Below are positions 52,949 through 61,347 of a DNA stretch of 64,000 bases, piece after piece. Below the pieces are notes generated by a model. It worked only from the letters and a program-made list of their open reading frames with translations, was not told the origin of the DNA and did no database searches. The stretch's first letter is position 1; each line of letters starts with the position of its first letter. The position numbers were made by a program, and so were the translations under genes. The stretch comes from Gallionella sp. (GTDB lineage Bacteria; Pseudomonadota; Gammaproteobacteria; Burkholderiales; Gallionellaceae), in NCBI GenBank assembly GCA_028699065.1, contig JAQVVH010000002.1:350175-414174 (forward strand), given 5' to 3'.

Positions 52949-53893
52949 CTATTTGCCGTTGTAGCGCGCGGAATCCAGCACCTGAATCAAGGCGCGAGGC
53001 GGGACTTCGCCCACGGCAGTAATCAACTTGTCACCGACCAGTTTCTGGTACAGATTGATGGCGCCGCGAGTAGAAAGCCCTTCAATATCGTCTTCATCCT
53101 TATCGTTTGGTTCGATAAAAAGCGAGACGGCACTGAGGCCATCCGTGAATACTATCTGAATGACGGGCGCATGCTGTCGCCGCATGCTGCGCTGAATTTC
53201 GGTGACTTTCCTGAATCCCGCAGGCATCGCGTCAATCACCCAGCCGCTGTTAATGTTGACGCTTTGATTTGCGGGGCCGCTTGGCTGCAGACCGACCAGC
53301 TGGCTTTTTAGTGCAGCGCGGTCAACCTCGCGTCCAATCTGAAGCTGGGTGAAAGCATATTGCTCGACAACCCGGGCTTTCTCGTCCAGCACAGCCGCTT
53401 TCAGCAACAAACCGGAATCGACATGCACCCAAATTTTGTGGGCATATCTGAGATTGTCCTTGGGCTGAAACAGAATGGCCTGGGCATTATGCCCCGCAAC
53501 ACGGTCCGTACCAGCGTCGCGCAATTCGTAATTCTCGCCGAGGATGGAGAGCTGCTCGGGCAAAAGCGCCGGAAAGGCATTACGGCCGGGACGTGTCCCG
53601 GCCGGAACTATCTTGTGGTTGACGAAGCACCAGACCTGACCATGGTGGCGAATAATTTCCCGCCGCGAACCATCCAGACTTTCCAGTTTTTCGTATTCGC
53701 TGTCGGCTTCTGCAATATGCGTAATTCGGGAAGTCTCGACGTGGTTTGCATATTGATAAACAAAAACTCCCGTGTAATCCGTCTGATGCGAGGCAAACGC
53801 CATCGTTTTCAGCCAGTCAATACTAACCGGTGTCTTCGCAAGTGCGGGACTGGCCCAGATCAGCAAACTCAGAATGACAATGGAGACTCGCAT
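52949..53893 (-). CDS. rseB: RseB/MucB-like sigma-E regulatory periplasmic protein
   Basis: Signal peptide; SIDWLKTMAFASHQTDYTGVFVYQYANHVETSRITHI. Confidence 0.9.
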   Translation of the reverse strand: MRVSIVILSLLIWASPALAKTPVSIDWLKTMAFASHQTDYTGVFVYQYANHVETSRITHIAEADSEYEKLESLDGSRREIIRHHGQVWCFVNHKIVPAGTRPGRNAFPALLPEQLSILGENYELRDAGTDRVAGHNAQAILFQPKDNLRYAHKIWVHVDSGLLLKAAVLDEKARVVEQYAFTQLQIGREVDRAALKSQLVGLQPSGPANQSVNINSGWVIDAMPAGFRKVTEIQRSMRRQHAPVIQIVFTDGLSAVSLFIEPNDKDEDDIEGLSTRGAINLYQKLVGDKLITAVGEVPPRALIQVLDSARYNGK

Positions 53894-53905
53894 AAATTCA
53901 GGCCC

Positions 53906-54412
53906 CTACGGCTTCTCGTTCAGGCTGTAAGCGACTGTACGGATGTACGCCGTACCGCCGGTCATGTCGGCAGCGGGCGAAAACTCCTGATGCGCCATCA
54001 GATAGTCATTGGATTTAGGGTGAATTGCCATTTTCACCGGGCGCATGGATGCATCCTGCATCGCCAGTTGCGGGGCCGCCTCAGGGGCAATTTGCAAAGA
54101 CATCCAAGCCACAACGCCCACAGCAACAACCGAGGCTGCCGCGGACAAGGCGACCGTCCTGACTTTCTGGGTCACGGCACGACTTCTGGGGGCCAGTACA
54201 GTCGGCTCATCCTTCATTCGCGCCTGCACACCGGCACCCAAATCCCGGTGAATATGTTCGGGCTGCCTGAGCACGTCGCCGATCAAATGATAAACAGCCC
54301 AATCGCCATGGGCGTCTCCGTCACGCCGAATCTCACCCAAAAGGACTTCAGCTTCGTCCTCATGCAATTCACCGTCCATCAAGACCGAAATTCCCTGCTT
54401 CATGCTCACCAC
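53906..54412 (-). CDS. rseA: RseA/MucA-like anti-sigma-E factor
   Basis: MKQGISVLMDGELHEDEAEVLLGEI...WAVYHLIGDVLR; central TM; overlaps rpoE stop. Confidence 0.9.
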   Translation of the reverse strand: MVSMKQGISVLMDGELHEDEAEVLLGEIRRDGDAHGDWAVYHLIGDVLRQPEHIHRDLGAGVQARMKDEPTVLAPRSRAVTQKVRTVALSAAASVVAVGVVAWMSLQIAPEAAPQLAMQDASMRPVKMAIHPKSNDYLMAHQEFSPAADMTGGTAYIRTVAYSLNEKP

Positions 54413-55005
54413 CTTTTACCCTTGCTGGTTTCCAACAACGGACGCAGATTCTCCGCTACCGCCTCTCGCGCCCTGAAAATTCTCGAGCGAACCGTCCCGA
54501 TCGGACAATTCATCACACTGGCAATTTCCTCGTAACTCAAGCCTTCGATTTCGCGCAACGTCAGCGCGCTGCGCAAGTCTTCGGGCAGCTGCTGCAACGA
54601 AGACTGCACCACATCGACCACTTGTTTGCTCATGAGTTCATTTTCCGGCGTACTCACCTCGTGCAGCAAGGTCGCATCCTCGAATGACTCGGCGTCTTCA
54701 ATATCAAATGGCGTGCTGGTCGGCGCCCGCCGCTTGCTGGCAAGCAAATAATTCTTTGCGGTATTGATGCCGATCCGATAAAGCCAAGTATAGAAGGCGC
54801 TTTCCCCGCGAAATCCGGGTAACGCCCGGTATGCTTTGATAAAAGCGTCCTGGGTAACATCCTCGGCTTCGGCGGGATCGCGGATAAAACGCGAAATCAG
54901 ACGCCCCAGCTTGCGCTGGTACTTGGTCACAAGCAAATTAAAAGCCTGCTTGTCACCGCGCTGAACACGCTCCACCAATAACTGATCGACTTCCCTGTCT
55001 GCCAT
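54406..55005 (-). CDS. rpoE: RNA polymerase sigma factor RpoE/AlgU
   Basis: DQLLVERVQRGDKQAFNLLVTKYQRKLGRLISRFIRDPAEAEDVTQDAFIKAYRALPGFRGESAFYTWLYRI. Confidence 0.95.
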   Translation of the reverse strand: MADREVDQLLVERVQRGDKQAFNLLVTKYQRKLGRLISRFIRDPAEAEDVTQDAFIKAYRALPGFRGESAFYTWLYRIGINTAKNYLLASKRRAPTSTPFDIEDAESFEDATLLHEVSTPENELMSKQVVDVVQSSLQQLPEDLRSALTLREIEGLSYEEIASVMNCPIGTVRSRIFRAREAVAENLRPLLETSKGKRW

Positions 55006-55105
55006 TTCCGAATATCCTGGTTACCGCCCGACCACAACCTGCGCGGCAGGCCGAGTATAACCCATGCTTCTCGGTTAACGTCAGTCTCGATTTGCAACCG
55101 CGTGG

Positions 55106-55133
55106 TGCGACCCTTCCGGAAAAAATAAGTTCC
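55106..55133 (-). promoter_or_regulatory. Candidate sigma-E type autoregulatory promoter of rpoE
   Basis: Minus strand GGAACTT (55133-55127), 16-nt spacer, TCGCA (55110-55106); about 100 nt upstream of the rpoE start. Confidence 0.45.
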
Positions 55134-55147
55134 CAAAATGTACCGGG

Positions 55148-55171
55148 AATGCGGCTTGATGCCGCATTTTT
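55148..55171 (+). terminator. Intrinsic-terminator-like hairpin upstream of nadB
   Basis: AATGCGGC-TTGAT-GCCGCATT, a perfect 8-bp stem with a run of five T on the + strand. Confidence 0.55.
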
Positions 55172-55211
55172 GTTATAGTTCCGGCATGAATTTCTCCGAA
55201 CCGGAATTGGC

Positions 55212-56783
55212 GTGTTGCACACCGACACTTTGATTATTGGCAGTGGCCTCGCGGGACTGGCCCTGGCACTCAAACTGGCCGACCGGCAAAAGGTCACCCT
55301 AGTCACAAAACAATCGTTGCTGGATGGTGCCAGTCGCTGGGCGCAGGGCGGCATTGCTGCCGTCACCTCGGAGAAAGACACCCCCGAGGCGCATTTTCAC
55401 GACACGCTGCTTGCCGGCGCCGGATTGTGTGACGAGACCGTCACGCGCCATGTGGTGCAGCACGGCAAGCAAGCCATCGAATGGCTGATCGCCCGTGGTG
55501 TGCCGTTTACCCGCGATATCGGCAGTGATACCGGTTATCACCTGACCCGCGAGGGCGGCCACAGCCAGCGCCGCATTATGCACGCGGCGGATGCCACCGG
55601 GGATGCCGTACAAAAAACGCTGATCTCTCTGATTTCGACACATCCGAATGTCACGATTCTGGAGCATTACCTAGCTGTCGACCTGATTACCGGCAAGAAG
55701 ATCAGCTTGGACGATAGTCGTTGCTACGGGGCCTACGCCCTGGACAGCAAAACCGGAAAGGTCATCACCATTAGTGCCGGCAATACCATTCTAGCCACCG
55801 GTGGCAGCGGTAAGGTTTATCTGTACACCACCAATCCGGACACCGCGACCGGTGACGGCATTGCCATGGCCTGGCGCGCAGGCTGCCGGGTCGCCAACAT
55901 GGAATTCATCCAGTTTCACCCGACCTGTCTTTATCATCCGCATGCCAAATCGTTTCTGATCAGCGAGGCGGTACGCGGCGAAGGCGGCATCCTCAAGCTT
56001 CCAGACGGAACGCGCTTTATGCCCCGGCATGACGAGCGTGCGGAACTGGCACCACGCGACATCGTGGCACGCGCCATTGATTACGAGATGAAAAAGCACG
56101 GGCTGGATTGTGTGTATCTCGACATCTCGCACCAGTCCGTCGAATTCATTGAGGCGCATTTCCCCAATATTTACGCACGCTGCCTGAGTCTGGGCATCAA
56201 CATTAGTCGCGAACCGATTCCGGTGGTTCCTGCCGCGCATTACACCTGCGGCGGCGTGATGACCGATCTGCATGCCCGCACCGACGTGGATCATCTGTAT
56301 GCCGTCGGGGAGACTGCCTATACGGGCCTGCATGGCGCCAACCGGCTCGCCAGCAACTCGCTGCTCGAGTGTCTGGTTTTTGCGGATGCCGCGGTTGAAG
56401 ATATTCTCTCGCACAAATCTTGTGCCACTGAAAATTTGCCGTCGTGGGACGAGAGCCGCGTGACGGATGCCGATGAACAAATCGTGATTGCGCACAACTG
56501 GGCGGAGCTGCGGCATTTCATGTGGAATTACGTCGGCATCGTTCGCACCAACAAGCGCCTGCAACGCGCCCAGCATCGCATCCGGCTGTTACAGGACGAG
56601 ATCAGCGAATTTTACGCAAACTTCCACGTCAATCCGGATTTACTGGAACTGCGCAATTTGGTTGTGAATGCGGACCTGATCGTCCGCAGCGCCCTGTTGC
56701 GCCGCGAAAGTCGCGGACTGCATTACAGTAAGGACTATCCGGACATGCTGCCGGATGCGGCTCCAACGATACTTTCTCCCTGA
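55212..56783 (+). CDS. nadB: L-aspartate oxidase NadB
   Basis: GTG start; TLIIGSGLAGLALALKLADRQKVTLVTK; HTCGGVMTDLHARTDVDHLYAVGETAYTGLHGANRLASNSLLECLVF. Confidence 0.95.
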   Translation: MLHTDTLIIGSGLAGLALALKLADRQKVTLVTKQSLLDGASRWAQGGIAAVTSEKDTPEAHFHDTLLAGAGLCDETVTRHVVQHGKQAIEWLIARGVPFTRDIGSDTGYHLTREGGHSQRRIMHAADATGDAVQKTLISLISTHPNVTILEHYLAVDLITGKKISLDDSRCYGAYALDSKTGKVITISAGNTILATGGSGKVYLYTTNPDTATGDGIAMAWRAGCRVANMEFIQFHPTCLYHPHAKSFLISEAVRGEGGILKLPDGTRFMPRHDERAELAPRDIVARAIDYEMKKHGLDCVYLDISHQSVEFIEAHFPNIYARCLSLGINISREPIPVVPAAHYTCGGVMTDLHARTDVDHLYAVGETAYTGLHGANRLASNSLLECLVFADAAVEDILSHKSCATENLPSWDESRVTDADEQIVIAHNWAELRHFMWNYVGIVRTNKRLQRAQHRIRLLQDEISEFYANFHVNPDLLELRNLVVNADLIVRSALLRRESRGLHYSKDYPDMLPDAAPTILSP

Positions 56784-57190
56784 GCAACCGGCGAAAAGCG
56801 CAACCCGACGCTCAGCCGACGGAACTCTTCCGGATCAAGGGCATCGGGGAAAATGACTCGCCAATGGATGAGCCGTGCGTTCTCGGTGCGCAAACCAAGG
56901 ACAACAAAATGCCGGCACAGCACACTTTCTCGCACTGGCAATCCGATCTGCTGGCGGCCATTGCGCTGTGTTACCACCAGCTGTTCGTCCTGCCATGCAA
57001 AGGTCTGCCACGAGCCGGGTAACCTTCCAGAGAAATCCCGCAGCAAATGAAAGATTAGACTGCCGACCAGCCCAACTCCTAGGAACAAAAGCAGCCATCC
57101 CGGCAAGGTCAGGAACCACAGGACCCCCAGCGCCGTACCATGCACCAGCATCAGCCAGAATCCAAAATGGCGCGAAGGCTTTAGCCGCAT
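56735..57190 (-). CDS. YgfX-like small membrane protein
   Basis: N-terminal paired TM segments and Trp/Arg-rich cytosolic tail in YgfX/CptA style; 3' end overlaps nadB by 49 nt. Confidence 0.45.
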   Translation of the reverse strand: MRLKPSRHFGFWLMLVHGTALGVLWFLTLPGWLLLFLGVGLVGSLIFHLLRDFSGRLPGSWQTFAWQDEQLVVTQRNGRQQIGLPVRESVLCRHFVVLGLRTENARLIHWRVIFPDALDPEEFRRLSVGLRFSPVAQGESIVGAASGSMSG

Positions 57191-57194
57191 TCGC

Positions 57195-58400
57195 TCAAAG
57201 CCGAAAAATTACGGCAATACCCGAAATGAGCAACAACAGGAGGATAACCAGTATCCAATGGCCGATTCGCCGCCGCGCCCTACCCGCATTCCCGGCGGGA
57301 TTCGGTGCGCCCGATGATGTGCGGGCCGTTTTAATTCGCTCACGCGACAGCGTATCTGAAATCGCCCGCGCATCTGCAGCACCGGTAGTCAGTGCGGCAA
57401 GGCGCATGGTCGCGGCCGTCGAATCAAATGCTGAAGAAAGCTTCAGCGTGGCAGCCATCGCATCTTTGGACTCGGCGACATCCGGCTTTTGCGCGGATTT
57501 GATTACCTTGGCAAACACCATGTCATCGCGGGCCTCGGAGGGTAAACCAATCTGACCATCCATCGTACGCAATAAAGTTTCCCGGCAAGTGCGCAAATCT
57601 TCGGCGAATTCGAGCGCAGTCTGGTAGCGGCTCTCAATATTCTTATCCAGCGCTTTGGCCAGGATGTAGTCAAGCATCTCGGGCACTTGCGGGTTCAAAC
57701 TGCTGGGTGGCGGCGGCGTCACATTCAGGGTTTGATACATGATGACATTGACGTTGTCGCCCCGGAACGGCGCCACGCCGGCGAGCATTTCATAAAGCGT
57801 CACGCCCAGCGAGAAAATATCCGAGCGCGCATCAATCGTTTTGCCCAGAACTTGTTCGGGCGACATGTATTTTGGCGAGCCGAGCACCATGCCGGTTTGC
57901 GTCCGCACAGCCGAGGTGGACATGCGTGCAATGCCGAAGTCGGTGATTTTGACGTGGCCATCACGAATCAACATGATGTTGGAAGGCTTGATGTCGCGAT
58001 GAACAACGTCATGTTCGTGGGCATATGCCAACCCGCGCGCAACTTGGGTTGCAATTGCCAGAATCTGGGGAACAGGTAGCTGCTCGCCTTCATTCATGAT
58101 GTCGCGAAGCTCTCTACCCTGCAGGAATTCCATGGCGATATAGGCAATGTCGCCGCTCTTGCCAATATCATGGATCGTCACGATATTGGGATGACTCAAA
58201 CGTCCCGCCGCACGCGCTTCCTGGTTGAAGCGCTCTTCGTCTCTGTCCTTGTCGTCCAGCTCATGACTCAGATTGATCGTTTTGATCGCGACCACCCGGT
58301 CAATGAGCGGATCGCGGGCCCGATACACCACGCCCATGGCTCCTTGCCCAAGCTCCTGCAGAATTTCGTAGCGTCCCAACTGACGGATCATCTTGACCAC
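57195..58400 (-). CDS. Eukaryotic-like Ser/Thr protein kinase, C-terminally membrane anchored
   Basis: LGQGAMGVVYRARD, VAIKTI, VHRDIKPSNIMLI, KITDFGIARM, SPKYMSPEQV; C-terminal TM GHWILVILLLLLISGIAVIF. Confidence 0.94.
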   Translation of the reverse strand: MVKMIRQLGRYEILQELGQGAMGVVYRARDPLIDRVVAIKTINLSHELDDKDRDEERFNQEARAAGRLSHPNIVTIHDIGKSGDIAYIAMEFLQGRELRDIMNEGEQLPVPQILAIATQVARGLAYAHEHDVVHRDIKPSNIMLIRDGHVKITDFGIARMSTSAVRTQTGMVLGSPKYMSPEQVLGKTIDARSDIFSLGVTLYEMLAGVAPFRGDNVNVIMYQTLNVTPPPPSSLNPQVPEMLDYILAKALDKNIESRYQTALEFAEDLRTCRETLLRTMDGQIGLPSEARDDMVFAKVIKSAQKPDVAESKDAMAATLKLSSAFDSTAATMRLAALTTGAADARAISDTLSRERIKTARTSSGAPNPAGNAGRARRRIGHWILVILLLLLISGIAVIFRL

Positions 58401-58427
58401 TCCCTGCGATACATCAAGGCAACCTCC

Positions 58428-59522
58428 TTACTTGCAGCCCTTGGGCGAAAGGTAGCGCGTTTGACCCGCCGCCAATTTTATCGTCTGGGAATTCACCCCA
58501 CCCTCGGGACTCGTGATGATGACGGTATGTTCCAAACCGGCGGCGATCTCCACTTTAAGATTGCCACGTTCGAGTTTCCCCTTGTTTGATCCGTCCACAA
58601 ACACTTCGCTGCCTTTGGCACACTGCACAATGATATGCGCCGCACCGCCCGAATGACCGGAATCCAGAACACCCTTGTACCACTTGCTTTCTTCAGGCGC
58701 TTCCAAAGAAGGGCTTTCGGCAACCGCGTGCGTTCCCGCAGATTGCGCCGGACCTGCCAATGGAAGCCAGTATTTCCACACGACAGCCAATATCAGAATC
58801 AGCGGTGCCAGTATTACGCCTGCGTAAGCAATACGCTGCATGACGCCTGCCTGTTGTAAATTCCGCACCATACGATCAACGCGGGCATCGAGGGTGTCGG
58901 CCAGCGCATTCCAGAAATGCAGTACGGTATGAAAAATCCCCGGCTGCCCAACCACGCTGCGCTGCGGGACGGCACGCCCTTCAGAGACCAGCGCATAAAC
59001 TTCGTGTTCGCGGACATGTTTGTCGGTTCGCGTGCCCAAATAATGCAGCATGCCAGCATATTCGGGGGTCAATCTGGAAACGGCATCGTGATAGGAGCGT
59101 GACACCAGAATTTGTCCGATGTCGGCAAAGGCCATGATGCGCTGGGCCACGTTAATGCCGTCACCCACAATGTTGGGCTGGCCATTGATGTCCCGGGTCA
59201 AACGAACCGGCCCGAGATTGATGCCCATGCGCAGGGACAAGCGCGGTTCAATTTCCGGGTCGGCAGTATGAAGATATCCGTCCAGCGCCAGCGCGACCTT
59301 TAGCGCATCTTCCACATCCCCCAGAAAGTTAATGGCAGCTCCATCCCCGGTATCGAGAATAATGCGGTCGGCAAGCGGGACCCGTGAAATCACGCTGGAA
59401 AGGTAAGCGTTAAACCTTTCCTTCAGCTCAATCTGCCCGGACACGGACATCCTGGAGTAATTCGGAATATCCAGGAACAGCACACTGCACATAATCGTCT
59501 TGTTATTGGCACGTTCAGGCAT
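58428..59522 (-). CDS. Class III adenylate/guanylate cyclase-like protein with TM and C-terminal PEGA-like domain
   Basis: SVLFLDIPNYSRMS, LDTGDGAAINFLGD, MGINLGPV, NIVGDGINVAQRI; TM YAGVILAPLILILAVVWKYW; C-terminal EVFVDGSNKGKLERGNLKVEIAAGLEHTVIITSPEG. Confidence 0.85.
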   Translation of the reverse strand: MPERANNKTIMCSVLFLDIPNYSRMSVSGQIELKERFNAYLSSVISRVPLADRIILDTGDGAAINFLGDVEDALKVALALDGYLHTADPEIEPRLSLRMGINLGPVRLTRDINGQPNIVGDGINVAQRIMAFADIGQILVSRSYHDAVSRLTPEYAGMLHYLGTRTDKHVREHEVYALVSEGRAVPQRSVVGQPGIFHTVLHFWNALADTLDARVDRMVRNLQQAGVMQRIAYAGVILAPLILILAVVWKYWLPLAGPAQSAGTHAVAESPSLEAPEESKWYKGVLDSGHSGGAAHIIVQCAKGSEVFVDGSNKGKLERGNLKVEIAAGLEHTVIITSPEGGVNSQTIKLAAGQTRYLSPKGCK

Positions 59523-59568
59523 TTGTATTCAGCGATTCAGTGATTGATCAAGCATTCATCCTCAGGCA

Positions 59569-60402
59569 CTAGCGCCTGGCTTTGCCACTGCGCGCTGCTG
59601 GCCCCGCACGCCGCCCGGCTTGCTGCCGAACTTCTTGCGTTTCCACCGGAGTTTCCGCCACAAATCCGGCCCACTCCAGCACCTGTTGAACCTGACTCTC
59701 TCCCAGCTCGGCAGACATGCCGCGTTTGAGTCTGGGGGGCAGGTTGATTATACCGAAGCGTACCCGAATCAAACGGCTGACAGGCAGGCCGAGCGCGTCA
59801 AAGGTTCGGCGCACAATCCGATTGCGCCCTTCTTTCAGCATGACCCGATACCAGTGATTGAATCCCTCGCCTCCCTGGTCCTCAAGCCTCTCAAAATGAA
59901 CCGGACCATCATCCAGCAAAACGCCGTCCTTCAGAACTTCACGGGTTTTTTCCGGGGGAAGCGTACCCTGTACGCGCACAGCATATTCGCGTTCCACTTC
60001 AAAACGGGGATGCATCAGACGGTTGGCCAACTCGCCCGACGTTGTAAAGATAAGCAGGCCGCTGGTATTGAAATCAAGACGGCCGATCGCAATCCATTTC
60101 TGACCGCGCAAACGCGGCAGCTTGTCGAACACATTGGCACGATTGTCGGGATCGTCGCGGCTGACGATCTCCCCCTCGGGCTTATGGTAAAGCAGCACGC
60201 GCGGAGCACGCGTTATCGCCCCCACGCGAAAACTGCGCCGTTCGGCACGAATCAGATCTCCGGCAATCACACGCATGCCCAGTGTGGCGACCTCGCCGTT
60301 CACACTGACACGGCCAGCCGCAATCCACTCTTCCATCGCGCGACGCGAGCCAAAACCGGCCTGTGCCATGACTTTTTGCAGCTTTTCGCCTTCATGGCTC
60401 AT
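59569..60402 (-). CDS. rluB: 23S rRNA pseudouridine synthase RluB-like
   Basis: S4 domain [59 protein letters not shown]. Confidence 0.9.
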   Translation of the reverse strand: MSHEGEKLQKVMAQAGFGSRRAMEEWIAAGRVSVNGEVATLGMRVIAGDLIRAERRSFRVGAITRAPRVLLYHKPEGEIVSRDDPDNRANVFDKLPRLRGQKWIAIGRLDFNTSGLLIFTTSGELANRLMHPRFEVEREYAVRVQGTLPPEKTREVLKDGVLLDDGPVHFERLEDQGGEGFNHWYRVMLKEGRNRIVRRTFDALGLPVSRLIRVRFGIINLPPRLKRGMSAELGESQVQQVLEWAGFVAETPVETQEVRQQAGRRAGPAARSGKARR

Positions 60403-60995
60403 ATCAAAATTTCCCGTCTTTCCAACATAGCTTGTGCCAGCGTACCACTATCCACCTGTTCCAGCTCACCCCCGACCGGCAATCCGCGTGCAATGCGGCT
60501 TACTTTTACGCCGGCGCTCTGCAGCAGGGTCGCCAGATAATGTGCCGTCGCATCGCCTTCAACCGTGAAATTGGTGGCAAGAATCACTTCACAGGGGTGC
60601 TCCTGTACGCGCCGTATCAAACGGTCGAGATGTAACTCTTTCGCACCGATGCCGTCGAGCGGGGACAAACGCCCCATCAGCACGTAATACATCCCCCGAT
60701 AGCATTGGGTTTGTTCCATCATTAACAAATCCGCCGGCATCTCGACCACGCAAAGCGTGCCGGCATCGCGCTTGGGCGAGGCGCAAAGCGCACAAACCTC
60801 CTGCTCGGAAAAGTTGTTGCATTTGCTACAGTGATGAATTGTTGTCGTAGCTTTTTCGAGGGCGCGGGCCAAATGCAGGGCCCCGTTTCGGTCACGCTGC
60901 AGCAAGTGATACGCCATACGCTGCGCAGACTTCGGGCCAACCCCGGGCAAACAGCGCAGCGCTTCTATCAGCGCTTCGAGTGCGGAAGGAATCAT
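60399..60995 (-). CDS. recR: Recombination mediator RecR
   Basis: [17 protein letters not shown]; zinc finger [22 protein letters not shown]. Confidence 0.96.
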   Translation of the reverse strand: MIPSALEALIEALRCLPGVGPKSAQRMAYHLLQRDRNGALHLARALEKATTTIHHCSKCNNFSEQEVCALCASPKRDAGTLCVVEMPADLLMMEQTQCYRGMYYVLMGRLSPLDGIGAKELHLDRLIRRVQEHPCEVILATNFTVEGDATAHYLATLLQSAGVKVSRIARGLPVGGELEQVDSGTLAQAMLERREILI

Positions 60996-61002
60996 CAGAC
61001 AT

Positions 61003-61329
61003 TCAGAACGGAAGCTTCATGCCCGGCGGCAAACCCATACCGGACGTGAACGCGCTCATGCGCTGCTGCGTGGTCGCTTCGGCTCTTTTCATGGCGTCAT
61101 TGAGTGCAAGCACCAGCAAGTCCTCCAACATTTCCTTGTCGTCGGACATAAGGCTATCGTCAATCGAAACCCGGCGAACTTCATGACTGCAAGTCATCAC
61201 CACGCTGACCATACCGTTCCCAGCCAGACCTTCGACTTCGACACCGGCGAGTTCGGCCTGCGCCTTTTGCATGTTTTGCTGCATTTGCTGGGCCTGCTTC
61301 ATCAGGCCACCCAAGCCACCCTTCATCAT
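61003..61329 (-). CDS. ybaB: YbaB/EbfC nucleoid-associated protein
   Basis: [42 protein letters not shown]. Confidence 0.94.
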   Translation of the reverse strand: MMKGGLGGLMKQAQQMQQNMQKAQAELAGVEVEGLAGNGMVSVVMTCSHEVRRVSIDDSLMSDDKEMLEDLLVLALNDAMKRAEATTQQRMSAFTSGMGLPPGMKLPF

Positions 61330-61347
61330 CTTACTTTCTCCTTTTTG

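Noticed and set aside
53360-54535. 391-aa + strand ORF opposite rseB/rseA
   Set aside because: Shadow ORF; both sense genes have clear family motifs and tight operon spacing
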